Origin: Rhodothermus profundi
Lineage (GTDB): Bacteria; Bacteroidota; Rhodothermia; Rhodothermales; Rhodothermaceae
Assembly (NCBI RefSeq): GCF_900142415.1
Contig: NZ_FRAU01000001.1
Location: 310,001-374,000, forward strand
DNA: 64,000 nucleotides
Direction: 5' to 3'
Shown here: positions 36,368 to 47,220 of the stretch, one piece after another
How the letters are laid out: the number at the start of each line of letters is the position of its first letter
How positions within the stretch are numbered: position 1 is the stretch's first letter
Position numbers and translations under genes: made by a program
The notes under the pieces: generated by a model
What the model saw: only the letters and a program-made list of their open reading frames with translations
The model's database searches: none
Told to the model about the DNA's origin: nothing

Positions 36368-37348
36368 ATGCTGAAGTTTACTATGTATCGCGGTATACTG
36401 GGACTGCTGTTGCTGGCGCTGGCTTTGCAGCCGCAGATGATATGGGCCCAGGACTACATCAATCAGACGGCTCTGGAAGATATTCTGGAGCACCAGAACG
36501 AGGACCTCGATGCGATTCCCGAGGTGCAGTATCACTACTATATCTTGCACCATAGCTCAGGCAACAACGTACTGGCCCGCAATACGCTCTACAAGGTGCT
36601 GGGCGATGGAGACCTCGCGCTCGGAAAAAAACGCGCGCGTCTGGTAGAGCTACTGAACCGCGTGCTTATCCGCAACCTGAAAATTGGCGACACGCTGGTT
36701 ATTCCGAACCAGTTTGACCTGGATTTCCGGGCCTATTCGCCGTTTCCGCGCTACTATCCAGGCGGTCGCGACTTTGACAAATTGTTCATTATGGACAAAT
36801 CGATCCAGGCTTTCGGCGCCTACGAATACGGAAAACTGGTCCGCTGGGGCGTTATCAACACCGGTGCTCCAGAAAACCCCACGCCAAACGGTCGTTTCAA
36901 CTTCAACTGGAAAGAAGAATACCGCATTTCATCTCTGAGCCCTCCAGGCGAACCCTGGGAGATGTACTGGGTCTTTAACTTCCATGATGCCCGTGGCATT
37001 CACGTCCACCAGTATCCAATGCCAACGGGCGGGCCGGCCAGTCACGGCTGCGTGCGGCTCATTGATGCCGACGCCCGATGGGTCTTCTACTGGGCAGATC
37101 CCTGGCAAACCACAGCAGGGGGCACCGGAATTGAATCGCGGAAGGGTAAAATTATCAAACAGGGCACGACGGTTCTCGTCATCGGCGAAGATCCTGTAGG
37201 CCGTCCTCGCCCTTTTCTTTTTAAGAAACGGTACCCCGTACTGAAACGCGTGGAGCTGCCGGCGCATCCTTACGACGTGCCTCCGGGAACGCCGCAGCAG
37301 GAGTTCTTTGATCGGCTGCGGGAAACGCGTGCGGGAACCTCACGCTGA
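36368..37348 (+). CDS. Secreted L,D-transpeptidase (YkuD family)
   Basis: The 326-residue protein has a signal peptide (GILGLLLLALALQPQMIWAQ) and a C-terminal YkuD catalytic domain with the motif HVHQYPMPTGGPASHGCVRLID, in which Cys is the nucleophile and His/Ser/Gly/Arg are conserved. Such enzymes crosslink peptidoglycan or attach lipoproteins to it in the periplasm. A TTG at 36353 would extend the frame by five residues; the ATG at 36368 is used. It follows the potassium channel gene by 53 bases. Confidence 0.92.
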   Translation: MLKFTMYRGILGLLLLALALQPQMIWAQDYINQTALEDILEHQNEDLDAIPEVQYHYYILHHSSGNNVLARNTLYKVLGDGDLALGKKRARLVELLNRVLIRNLKIGDTLVIPNQFDLDFRAYSPFPRYYPGGRDFDKLFIMDKSIQAFGAYEYGKLVRWGVINTGAPENPTPNGRFNFNWKEEYRISSLSPPGEPWEMYWVFNFHDARGIHVHQYPMPTGGPASHGCVRLIDADARWVFYWADPWQTTAGGTGIESRKGKIIKQGTTVLVIGEDPVGRPRPFLFKKRYPVLKRVELPAHPYDVPPGTPQQEFFDRLRETRAGTSR

Positions 37349-37352
37349 AGGC

Positions 37353-37484
37353 TCAGCAATAGTGCCCGATGATCCAGATAATTCCTACGATCAACAGATA
37401 CCATCCGGCCAGCAACAGGTAAAAACGTAACCGTCCCCACTTAGGCCGAACCGACGGTAGCCATAGCAGATAGAACGCTCGCAT
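37353..37484 (-). CDS. Possible 43-residue membrane protein
   Basis: An ATG at 37484 opens a frame encoding MRAFYLLWLPSVRPKWGRLR followed by a single hydrophobic helix (FYLLLAGWYLLIVGIIWIIGHYC). A lone-helix peptide starting 92 bases after the signal peptidase I gene on the same strand is plausible, but no family is recognised and there is no clear ribosome binding site. The rest of the gap 37485-37576 holds nothing recognisable. Confidence 0.4.
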   Translation of the reverse strand: MRAFYLLWLPSVRPKWGRLRFYLLLAGWYLLIVGIIWIIGHYC

Positions 37485-37576
37485 CGGTTTACCCGGATTA
37501 CAGAGCTCCTGCACTCTGGAAGTGCGAAAACCATTCCCAACCCTCAGATAGGCTTTCCAAGCAGCAATGCGGCTCG

Positions 37577-38650
37577 TTAGTGCACAGGGCGAAAGAGACG
37601 GTTCCAGCGAATCCGATGCTGCTCAGGATCCCAGGAAAGGTAAATGAGCAGGGCTTTCCCTACGATGTGATCGGCAGGAACGAGCCCCCAGGCCCGACTG
37701 TCAAGCGAGTTATCGCGGTTATCTCCCATAACAAAGTAATAATCCTGGCGGATCACGCAGGAGCGACCAGGCCGGCCATTGATCAGGAACGTACCGTCAG
37801 GCCGGGGATAGATCTGGTATCCTTCAAAACGTAGAAGGAGCTCCCGATAGAAAGGCCACGTACGGAGCGTCAGGTAGAGCGTATCGCCACGTCCAGGAAT
37901 ATAGACAGGCCCCCAGCCCTCCTCTCGACGAGCTTTCTGCGCGGCTGCTCCTTGCAATAATGCCGCGGCGGAGTAGGGCCGAAGCGTATCGACTTCAGCA
38001 AAGCCGGCAATATGGCGAGCAACCGCTACCGTCGCGTCAAAAAACAGGAGCCCCGCCCGATAAGCCGAACGCGAAACGTTGCGGGCCCCCATCGCTTGCA
38101 GCGAATCGAGCGAAAGCTGGGCGCCCGGGCGCAGTTGGAGCATCCAGCGCCGTTGCACCAGATCAGGATCGGGAAAGGGGCGACCGTTCACATAGACCAC
38201 TTTGTCCTGAATCCAGAGCGTGTCGCCTGGCAGCCCGACCACCCGCTTGATGTAATGCGTCTTGCGGTCAATGGGACCTGTCTCGACCGGGTAATTGAAG
38301 ACGACCACATCGCCGCGCCGAATCCCTGTCAGTCCGGGCAGGCGGAGATAGGGCAGCTCAACGCCGGGGACATACCACGCCGTAAAGGGCAATCCTAGTG
38401 ACATGGGCATGCGAGGGCCGTAGTGGAGCTTGGAGACCAGTACAAAGTCTCCTACAAGCAACGTCTGCTCCATAGAAGGCGAAGGAATGCGATAGGCTTC
38501 CAGCACAAAAATGCGAATGAGCAGAGCGAGCGCCACGGCCAATCCCAGCGCGGCCAGCCAGTCCCGCATGCGCTGCCACCATGGGACAGGCCGTGCGGAC
38601 GCGCCGTCTGTTTGCACCTCCGAGACCTTCCTTTCCTGCCCCCCCCTCAC
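37577..38650 (-). CDS. lepB: Signal peptidase I (second copy)
   Basis: The 357-residue type I signal peptidase has a membrane helix (LAALGLAVALALLIRIFVLEAY), the catalytic Ser59 in RIPSPSMEQTLLVGD, Lys135 in THYIKRVVGLPGDT, and the E-box VMGDNRDNSLDSRAWGLVP. An insert of about 110 residues between boxes D and E is longer than in E. coli. It would cleave signal peptides from exported proteins. The start used is GTG at 38650; an ATG at 38569 is the next option. It lies six bases downstream of the first lepB copy, and the two share a nearly identical 89-base tract. Confidence 0.94.
   Translation of the reverse strand: MRGGQERKVSEVQTDGASARPVPWWQRMRDWLAALGLAVALALLIRIFVLEAYRIPSPSMEQTLLVGDFVLVSKLHYGPRMPMSLGLPFTAWYVPGVELPYLRLPGLTGIRRGDVVVFNYPVETGPIDRKTHYIKRVVGLPGDTLWIQDKVVYVNGRPFPDPDLVQRRWMLQLRPGAQLSLDSLQAMGARNVSRSAYRAGLLFFDATVAVARHIAGFAEVDTLRPYSAAALLQGAAAQKARREEGWGPVYIPGRGDTLYLTLRTWPFYRELLLRFEGYQIYPRPDGTFLINGRPGRSCVIRQDYYFVMGDNRDNSLDSRAWGLVPADHIVGKALLIYLSWDPEQHRIRWNRLFRPVH
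38183..38271. repeat. 89-base tract shared with the neighbouring lepB gene
   Basis: This tract matches 39275-39363 in the upstream lepB gene at 87 of 89 bases, with differences only near 38189 and 38232. It encodes the catalytic lysine region (KTHYIKRVVGLPGDTLWIQD). The flanking DNA of the two genes is much less alike, which suggests gene conversion. Confidence 0.85.
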
Positions 38651-38656
38651 GGCCCG

Positions 38657-39781
38657 TCAGCGAATCGGTTTGAAGAGTCGGTTCAGGCGCGGCAGGTGGT
38701 GCCGGCTATCCCATGAGAAATAGATAAAGAGGGCTTTTCCGACCACATGATCCATGGGCACGAATCCCCAGAAACGGCTGTCCTCCGAATTGTCTCGGTT
38801 GTCGCCCATGACAAAGTAATAATCCTGGCGGAAGGTGTAGGTGGCCGTTGGACGGCCATCAATCAAAAACGTACCATCCTGCTGGCGACCGGTTGTATGT
38901 CCCTCGTAGCGCCGGATTACGGGCTCCACAATGGGCCAGTTTTCCTCTGTTAGCGTAATGGTCTGTCCACGGGCAGGAATAACCACCGGACCATAATTAT
39001 CCGGCGAGTAGCCCATGCCGGGCGGATACATCAAGTCATTGTAGGTACTTCCCCGAGGAATGACCAGGGGTTCCACGCGTTCGACATAGGGCCACTGCGC
39101 AATAGCTTCTGCCGCCTCGGGTGTAGCCATGACCAGCACCTGGCGCGGATCAGGCGTTGGCTGCACCTCTTCAATGCCCAGTTCAGCCAGACGCACTTCT
39201 GGAAGCATAATGCGTGGATCGCTTTTGATCACCCGCCAGTACTGCTGCATGGTAGGGCGAAGCGGCTGGGGCTCACCGTTGACATAGACCACTTTGTCCT
39301 GAATCCAGAGCGTGTCGCCTGGCAACCCGACCACCCGCTTGATGTAATGCGTCTTGCGGTCAACCGGTAGATCCTCCTCTGGCGGATAGTTAAACACAAT
39401 TATATCCCCTCGCTGAATCTCCGTAAATCCAGGCAAGCGCGTGTGCGGCAGCGTAACGCCCTTCAGATAGATTTTGGTAAAGGGGATACCGAGAGAGATG
39501 GGCGTGCGCACCCCATAGTGCAGCTTGGAGACAAATAGATAATCCCCTACCAGCAGCGTTTTTTCCATCGACGGCGTGGGGATGCGGAAGAGATCAAACA
39601 GAAACGTACGCACAACCAGCATCACCACCAGCGCAAAGCCCAACGCCTCAATCCACTCGCGCAACTTGCTTTTGGAAGGCCGGGCCTGACCATCCGCCGA
39701 AGGAGCGGATGCCCCCTTAATCTTACTCCGTGGCTTACGGGTACGCTGTTTTGTGGTCGATTCGGAACGCGTCGCTGCCAA
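38657..39781 (-). CDS. lepB: Signal peptidase I (first copy)
   Basis: The 374-residue protein has the catalytic Ser71 in RIPTPSMEKTLLVGDYLFVSKLHYG, Lys148 in THYIKRVVGLPGDT and the E-box VMGDNRDNSEDSRFWGFVPMDH. A lysine/arginine-rich cytoplasmic N-terminus precedes the membrane helix (IEALGFALVVMLVVRTFLFDLF). The only in-frame start upstream of the conserved part is TTG at 39781, so the true N-terminus is uncertain. It forms a tandem pair with the downstream lepB and is in the same orientation as lepA, echoing the classical lepA-lepB neighbourhood. Confidence 0.94.
   Translation of the reverse strand: MAATRSESTTKQRTRKPRSKIKGASAPSADGQARPSKSKLREWIEALGFALVVMLVVRTFLFDLFRIPTPSMEKTLLVGDYLFVSKLHYGVRTPISLGIPFTKIYLKGVTLPHTRLPGFTEIQRGDIIVFNYPPEEDLPVDRKTHYIKRVVGLPGDTLWIQDKVVYVNGEPQPLRPTMQQYWRVIKSDPRIMLPEVRLAELGIEEVQPTPDPRQVLVMATPEAAEAIAQWPYVERVEPLVIPRGSTYNDLMYPPGMGYSPDNYGPVVIPARGQTITLTEENWPIVEPVIRRYEGHTTGRQQDGTFLIDGRPTATYTFRQDYYFVMGDNRDNSEDSRFWGFVPMDHVVGKALFIYFSWDSRHHLPRLNRLFKPIR
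39275..39363. repeat. 89-base tract shared with the downstream lepB gene
   Basis: This is the partner of 38183-38271: 87 of 89 bases are identical, including third codon positions, although the two proteins differ widely elsewhere. Confidence 0.85.
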
Positions 39782-39838
39782 GGCTCGGTGGGGTTTGGTC
39801 TGAATAACGTCGGGAAAACGCTACAAAACGCTTCCGGT

Positions 39839-40669
39839 TCAATGAACGTCTGACAGACGCGGCCGCCCGAGAATTCGGGCAGGCCGCCGAATAGGCGTAA
39901 GGAAAAAGTGCTGCCCATCAAAGCCTGTCAGATACCAGGTATCGGTCTCAGGCTGGTAGTAATAATCCACAAACGGGGCCCGTTTTGGATCGTCGATCAA
40001 CCGTCCCAGCAGTGCCTGACGGATCTGCCAGAGTTGATCACGATAACGCGGCGCACTTGCTACCACCAGACCTCGCTCTAAAGGCCCGTTCACATCCATA
40101 ATGCGGAACGGGATCGAGTCGTTCAGGACCAGCCAGTACTCGAACTGAATGTACTCATCACGCGGGCGGCGCCGAAAAAGATCGACTTCAGCCAGCGTGC
40201 GCGTTGGATTCCCAAAATGCGCCTGCAGGCGAGCCCGAAGCTCCGCAGTCCGGAGCGTGTCCAGCGGCGTCCAGCTATTGCTTCCCAGGTAAGCCCACCC
40301 TTCCTGGCCGAATCGTCGCTGAAACCAGCGTTGCTCGAAGCGTCGCACGACCCGCCACCGCGTCAGGGTAAAGCGGGGCCTGCGTGGCTGTCGGGAGGAG
40401 TCCTGCCTTAGCAGACGACTCAGGGCCGGGTAGCGCTGGTAGAGCGTAACGGGCAATAGCTCCGGTGGACGCGGTGGCAACAGGGTGGTCCATTTGGCCG
40501 CCTGCTGTTTGAGCCAGGCTGCCCGATAGGTCCACACAAGCGCCCGTTGCGCCTGAATGCGCTGCAGGAGATGGTCTATTTCCTGTTCCTGGGCTGCCGC
40601 AACGCCTACCAGCAGCAAGCCAAGCAGCCTGCCGCCCCATCCCACGCCGTAGCCTATCAGGCTTTTCAT
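39839..40669 (-). CDS. Unknown secreted protein between lepA and lepB
   Basis: The 276-residue protein has a signal peptide (LLGLLLVGVAAAQE). The middle is very rich in arginine and tryptophan, for example RRPRFTLTRWRVVRRFEQRWFQRRFGQEGW. The C-terminal third has alternating strands (YIQFEYWLVLNDSIPFRIMDVNGPLERGLVVAS; FVDYYYQPETDTWYLTGFDGQHFFLT). There is a faint likeness to GWxTD-type Bacteroidota secreted proteins in LQAHFGNPTRTLAEVDLF and EYWLV, but not enough to assign. It lies four bases after lepA and before lepB on the minus strand, and may be part of that operon. Function unknown. Confidence 0.7.
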   Translation of the reverse strand: MKSLIGYGVGWGGRLLGLLLVGVAAAQEQEIDHLLQRIQAQRALVWTYRAAWLKQQAAKWTTLLPPRPPELLPVTLYQRYPALSRLLRQDSSRQPRRPRFTLTRWRVVRRFEQRWFQRRFGQEGWAYLGSNSWTPLDTLRTAELRARLQAHFGNPTRTLAEVDLFRRRPRDEYIQFEYWLVLNDSIPFRIMDVNGPLERGLVVASAPRYRDQLWQIRQALLGRLIDDPKRAPFVDYYYQPETDTWYLTGFDGQHFFLTPIRRPARILGRPRLSDVH

Positions 40670-40673
40670 TGTC

Positions 40674-42479
<1,806 letters not shown>

Positions 42480-42557
42480 AGCCTACACGACACCACGCAA
42501 AGCTCCTGGAATGCAGCGCTGATATACCGCCTGGAATCTCTGGGTTCCGCGCTGCTG

Positions 42558-43139
42558 CTACGACTCCTCGACCGGCTGTTCCCGGGGGGTCGGTGCGGCC
42601 GCTGTCGCCATCTGTCGGCGATGAAACTCCTTTTGAAAGAGCAGCAGCCCTACCACCCCGGCCACAATGGCCATATCGGCTACGTTCCAGATAGGAAACA
42701 ACGCCACGTAGGCCCCACCGATGAAGGGAATGGATTCTGGCAGATAGCCCCGCCAGATATCAAAGTGAATGAAGTCAACAACGCGCCCGTGAAAGAATCC
42801 GGCATAGCCGTAAAGCAGCCCGTAAAACAGCCGATCAATGATGTTGCCCAGCGCGCCGCCCAAAATCACTGCCAGACTGGCGCGGTAAGGGACGTATCCG
42901 TCGCGGATGCGATAGAGATACCACGCAATCAACACCGTGGCCACAATCGCCAGGATGGCCACTGTTCCGGGAGGCCCGAACGACAATCCAAAGGCCATAC
43001 CCGGATTTTCCGTGTAGGTAAGCTTAAGCCAGTCATCCAGCAGGGGGATGGACTCGCCAGGGTACATGGTCTGGACCACCAGCACTTTGGTAAGCTGGTC
43101 CACCAGTACCACCAGCAACGTAATCCAGAGTATTCGCAT
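42558..43139 (-). CDS. lspA: Lipoprotein signal peptidase (signal peptidase II)
   Basis: The 193-residue product starts at the ATG at 43139 (MRILWITLLVVLVDQLTK). It has four membrane helices and the two catalytic aspartates in GALGNIIDRLFYG (Asp102) and FPIWNVADMAIVAG (Asp155). It cleaves prolipoproteins after diacylglyceryl transfer; several lipoproteins (NosZ, cytochrome c, NosL) occur in this window. A TTG at 43148 would add three residues. It follows the TraR/DksA gene by 29 bases, a Bacteroidota arrangement. Confidence 0.97.
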   Translation of the reverse strand: MRILWITLLVVLVDQLTKVLVVQTMYPGESIPLLDDWLKLTYTENPGMAFGLSFGPPGTVAILAIVATVLIAWYLYRIRDGYVPYRASLAVILGGALGNIIDRLFYGLLYGYAGFFHGRVVDFIHFDIWRGYLPESIPFIGGAYVALFPIWNVADMAIVAGVVGLLLFQKEFHRRQMATAAAPTPREQPVEES

Positions 43140-43168
43140 ATGGATCAACCCCGCGCCCCTGGAAACGG

Positions 43169-43621
43169 TTATTTTTTCTGCTTCAGCTTAGCCTCGATAG
43201 AGACCTCGGTATGCGGTACCGCCTCCAGACGCTCACGGGGGATTGGCTTGCCGGTCACCTTGCAGATTCCGTAGGTCTTGTTTTTGATGCGCTCGAGCGC
43301 CCGGTCCAGATGGCTGATGTACTTTTGCTGGCGCGCGATCATCAAAAAGAGCTTTTCGCGCTCCATTGCGTCGGTGCCGGCATCCGCCATGTGAAAACTG
43401 TAGGCCGTATCGGTGCCTCCCTGCTCACGTGCGTCCTCCAATTGCGCCTTCATGCGCTCAATGTCTTCTACAGCCTGCCGGCGCCGCTCCAGAATTAACT
43501 GTCGGAAGTACTCCAGTTCTTCATCGGTAAAAGGAGTCCGACGCACGGGCTCCGTCTTTTCTGGTTCCTGCGCCGACGTCTTCTGGTTCGACGTGGCGTT
43601 GTGTTCGTGCTTTTCCGCCAT
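43169..43621 (-). CDS. TraR/DksA-family protein with reduced zinc finger
   Basis: The 150-residue protein starts MAEKHEHNATSNQKTSAQEP, then has a long coiled coil (ELEYFRQLILERRRQAVEDIERMKAQLED) and a short DksA-type C-terminal finger: YGICKVTGKPIPRERLEAVPHTEVSIEAK. Only one of the four usual zinc cysteines is left, a pattern I recall from Bacteroidota homologues. DksA-type proteins bind RNA polymerase; whether this one does is not certain. The gene lies between ileS and lspA, as in many Bacteroidota, 78 bases after ileS. The upstream frame to 43849 lies inside ileS and is rejected. Confidence 0.9.
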   Translation of the reverse strand: MAEKHEHNATSNQKTSAQEPEKTEPVRRTPFTDEELEYFRQLILERRRQAVEDIERMKAQLEDAREQGGTDTAYSFHMADAGTDAMEREKLFLMIARQQKYISHLDRALERIKNKTYGICKVTGKPIPRERLEAVPHTEVSIEAKLKQKK

Positions 43622-43698
43622 AGTACTTGCAGAACTTAACGTTACCACCCCACGCGTGTCTGAAAAAACAAAAGGGCAGCAGACCACTGTTGCAAAGA

Positions 43699-46600
43699 TC
43701 AGGCCTGCTGTCCTGTGACTGTCCCGATCGGGATGCGCTGTACGCCTACCGTAAAGGTCTCCCCATCGATGTCGAATGTCTCTACGTGAGCTCCCGTAGG
43801 CTGCTCGGACGGTTGCAACGCTACGGCCAGCGTCTCGTTCCGGATCCAATCCCCATGGCGCGCCAGCGCCTGGGCCAGCCGTCCGCTTGCCTGGTAATAA
43901 ACGGTAATGCGGTCGGTTACCTCAAATCCAGCTTTTTTACGCAGGTTCTGAATGCGGTTGATAACTTCCCGGGCCAATCCTTCCAGGATGAGCTCCTCGG
44001 TTCGGGTGGTGTCAAGCGCCACCGTTACTCCTTCTTCCTGGCCCACCAGCCACCCTTCAATGCCTTCACTTTTGATCTCCAGATCGTCGGGACCGAGCTC
44101 CACCTGCTGCCCCCCCACCTCCAGCACCAACCGTCCTTCCTGCAGATACCGGTCAATTTCTTCCTCAGTAAGCTGTGCCACGCGAGCCGCTACGCCTTTC
44201 ATGAGCTTACCGAGACGCTTACCCAGGCGTCGATAATTCGGCTTAGCGGTGCGCCGCACCACCCGACTGGTCCCCTCCACATACTCAATGTCTTTGACGT
44301 TGACTTCTTCCAGAATGAGCGACCGTACCGACTCGACCACCTCACGTGCAACTCCGGTTCCGGTTACGACCAGAATACGAGGCAACGGTTGCCGCACGTT
44401 AATTCGCGCCTGGTTGCGCAGCGCCAGCACAATGGAAACAATGGTACGCGCCAGCGCCATGCGCTGCTCTAGCTTTGTATCGATCGCCCCACGCTCCACT
44501 TTCGGAAAATCAGCCAGATGCACCGATTCCGTCCCCTTCTTCTCACGACCATCCTGCAGAGCCCGATAAAGCCATTCGCTGAAAAATGGGGCAATAGGCG
44601 CCATCAACAGAGCGGTCGCTTCCAGGCATTCATAGACCGTCTGATAAGCAGCCTGCTTATCTCGTTCATTTTCCTGCTCTCCGGTGCGCGCGCTCCAGAA
44701 GCGCCGCCGCGAACGTCGGATGTACCAGTTCGACAATTCATCCACGAAGCGCTCAATGGCCCGGGCCGCCCGCGTCGGATGGTAGTCCTCGTAAGCAGCC
44801 TCCACCTCGGCTATCGTGCTGTTTAACCGGCTAATGATCCAGCGGTCCAGTTCCGTCCGCTCAGCAACCGGCATCCGGGTTGCCGGATAGACGAAGTCGT
44901 CTATGTTGGCATAAGTGGCAAAGAACGTATAGACATTTTCCAGCGTGTTAAAGAAACGGCGCCGGGTGGCCTCCAGCTCGCGTTCTGAAAACCGAAGATT
45001 TTCCCAGGGCGGCGCATTGCTGATCATGTACCACCGCACGGGATCGGCCCCGTAACGCTCCACGACCTCGAAGGGATCGACCACATTTCCCTTCGACTTG
45101 GACATTTTTTCGCCTTTCTCGTCAAGCACCAGCCCGTTAACCACGACGTGGCGGAAGGCTACGCTGTCCATGACCAGCGTAGCGATTGCATGCAGCGTGT
45201 AGAACCATCCCCGCGTTTGATCCACCCCTTCCGCAATGAAATCGGCCGGAAACGTACGTTGGAAGACCTCCTGATTCTCAAAGGGATAATGCCACTGCGC
45301 AAAAGGCATGGCACCTGAATCGAACCAGACGTCGATCAGGTCGGGCACGCGCCGCATGGTGCCGCCATCCGGGGCCGGCCAGGTAAGCCGATCCACATAG
45401 GGCCGGTGCAGGTCGAGCTCACCGGTCTCTGGATTGATCGCTTCCGGCGGAAACGTGCCGCCCAGCTTCTGGCGCAGCTCTTCAATTGAACCGATGACTT
45501 CGATGTAGTCTGGATTGCGATCGCTTTGCCAGATAGGAAGCGGCGTGCCCCAGTACCGCTGGCGACTCAGCGCCCAGTCCACATTGTTACGCAGCCACTC
45601 GCCAAAGCGTCCCTGGCCAATAGCAGGCGGATGCCACTGGATCGTCTCATTCAGGGCTATCATCCGGTCTTTGACGGCCGTGGTCCGGATGAACCAGCTC
45701 TCCACCGGGTAGTTCATCAACGGCGTGCCCTTACGCCAGTCGTGCGGATAGTTATGCCGATAGGTTTCCTGCCGGAAAAGCAGGCCCCGCTGCCGCAAAT
45801 CGCGCAGAATAACCCGGTCGGCATCTTTAAACCACAGACCGGCCACCAGGGGCGCCTCGTCGGTAAACGTCCCTTCAGGCGTAATTGGATTAATCAGGGG
45901 CAACCCCTCTTTCTGCGCTGCTTCATAGTCTTCGGCCCCAAAGGCAGGTGCCATATGGACAATGCCGGTACCTTCTTCGGTGGATACAAAGTCGGCCGCA
46001 ATGACGCGCCAGGCTTCGCCCTCCTTAAAGCGCTTTTTGAAGTACGGGAACAGCGGTTCGTAGAGCGTACCGACCAGCGCTCGTCCAGGAAACCGCTCGA
46101 CCACTTCAGCCGATTCGTCATGCAGCACGTCCAACCGATCCTCCGCCAGAATCAGATATTCGGTTCCGTGCACTGCGTCTTCGCGACGCACTTTAACGTA
46201 CGAGATGTCCTCTCCAACAGCCAGCGCAACGTTCGAGATGAGCGTCCAGGGCGTGGTTGTCCAGGCCAGCAGGTAGGTGCGCTCAGCGCCTCGCACGGGG
46301 AAACGCACGTAGGCGCTCGGGTCCTCTACCTCCTTGTAGCCCAGGCTCACCTCGTGCGAGGAAAGCACGGTACCAGAACCCGGGCTATACCACTGGATCT
46401 TGTAGCCTTTGTACAGCAGTCCCTTCTGGTAGATCTGCTTGATCAGCCACCAGACGGATTCGATATACGCATTTTCAAACGTGATATATGGATGCTCCAG
46501 ATCCACCCAGTACCCAATGCGCTCGGTAAGCTGGTCCCAGAGTTCTTTGTAACGCAGCACGCTGCGGCGGCAGGCGGCATTGTATTTCTCAATACCAAAG

Positions 46601-46932
46601 GCCTCCACCTGCGCTCGCCCTTCCAGGCCCAGTTCCTTTTCAACTTCAATTTCCACCGGTAGCCCGTGCGTGTCCCAGCCCGCCTTACGCTCTACCCGGA
46701 ATCCCTTCATGGTTTTGTAGCGGCAGAAAATGTCCTTGATCGTTCGGGCCAGAACGTGATGAATGCCGGGTTTGCCGTTGGCTGTAGGCGGTCCCTCGTA
46801 AAAGGAGAACGTGGGCCCCTGCTCCCGCTGCGCAATGCTGCGCTGGAAGATCTGGCGCTGCTTCCACCAGCGCAGGATTTCGCGCTCCATTTCGGGATGG
46901 CGAAACTGCGCAACCTGCTTAAAGCGCTTCAT
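43699..46932 (-). CDS. ileS: Isoleucyl-tRNA synthetase
   Basis: The 1077-residue class I synthetase has the HIGH-equivalent GKPGIHHVLARTIKDIFCR and PPTANGKPG near the N-terminus, the KMSKS loop GEKMSKSKGNVVDPFEVVERYGADP, and WFIRTTAVKDRMIALNETIQWHPP and RQRYWGTPLPIW. It is longer than the E. coli enzyme (938 residues), as expected for the larger, eukaryote-like IleS type. It charges tRNA-Ile in the cytoplasm. The upstream 288-base region holds no T-box signature. Confidence 0.98.
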   Translation of the reverse strand: MKRFKQVAQFRHPEMEREILRWWKQRQIFQRSIAQREQGPTFSFYEGPPTANGKPGIHHVLARTIKDIFCRYKTMKGFRVERKAGWDTHGLPVEIEVEKELGLEGRAQVEAFGIEKYNAACRRSVLRYKELWDQLTERIGYWVDLEHPYITFENAYIESVWWLIKQIYQKGLLYKGYKIQWYSPGSGTVLSSHEVSLGYKEVEDPSAYVRFPVRGAERTYLLAWTTTPWTLISNVALAVGEDISYVKVRREDAVHGTEYLILAEDRLDVLHDESAEVVERFPGRALVGTLYEPLFPYFKKRFKEGEAWRVIAADFVSTEEGTGIVHMAPAFGAEDYEAAQKEGLPLINPITPEGTFTDEAPLVAGLWFKDADRVILRDLRQRGLLFRQETYRHNYPHDWRKGTPLMNYPVESWFIRTTAVKDRMIALNETIQWHPPAIGQGRFGEWLRNNVDWALSRQRYWGTPLPIWQSDRNPDYIEVIGSIEELRQKLGGTFPPEAINPETGELDLHRPYVDRLTWPAPDGGTMRRVPDLIDVWFDSGAMPFAQWHYPFENQEVFQRTFPADFIAEGVDQTRGWFYTLHAIATLVMDSVAFRHVVVNGLVLDEKGEKMSKSKGNVVDPFEVVERYGADPVRWYMISNAPPWENLRFSERELEATRRRFFNTLENVYTFFATYANIDDFVYPATRMPVAERTELDRWIISRLNSTIAEVEAAYEDYHPTRAARAIERFVDELSNWYIRRSRRRFWSARTGEQENERDKQAAYQTVYECLEATALLMAPIAPFFSEWLYRALQDGREKKGTESVHLADFPKVERGAIDTKLEQRMALARTIVSIVLALRNQARINVRQPLPRILVVTGTGVAREVVESVRSLILEEVNVKDIEYVEGTSRVVRRTAKPNYRRLGKRLGKLMKGVAARVAQLTEEEIDRYLQEGRLVLEVGGQQVELGPDDLEIKSEGIEGWLVGQEEGVTVALDTTRTEELILEGLAREVINRIQNLRKKAGFEVTDRITVYYQASGRLAQALARHGDWIRNETLAVALQPSEQPTGAHVETFDIDGETFTVGVQRIPIGTVTGQQA

Positions 46933-47131
46933 GCCTTTCGGTACCGACGGTTGACTGCTTGCGTCTGCGCATTCAGGAATCTCTGAAAAATACGCAATTC
47001 AGATGGCACGCGCGCTGCTGGCCCGTTAAGAATGCTGAAGAAACGCATGGCCTTCGCAAGGGCTTTTTCTTACCGTAGCTGCCTTCTTCTCCGGGGAAGC
47101 GGAGAAGCCATCTAGTTCCCAACGCTTTCAC

Positions 47132-47165
47132 AAAAAAGGCCCGCTCCCCTGGTCGGGGGGCGGGC
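47132..47165 (-). terminator. Terminator downstream of malate synthase
   Basis: On the minus strand a GC-rich hairpin (arms at about 47139-47149 and 47155-47165) is followed by a run of six T (complement of 47132-47137). It lies 56 bases after the aceB stop and would end its transcript. The remaining part of the 288-base gap (46933-47131) is the ileS leader, with a small hairpin at about 47039-47071 and no gene. Confidence 0.8.
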
Positions 47166-47220
47166 TCCGCGAGCGTCACCCCGTAACGCTTACGCAGCTT
47201 TTGCAGCCTACGACCGGACG

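Noticed and set aside
46933-47220. T-box riboswitch before ileS
   Set aside because: No AGGGUGGNACCGCG-type motif or specifier stem; only the aceB terminator and a small hairpin are there.
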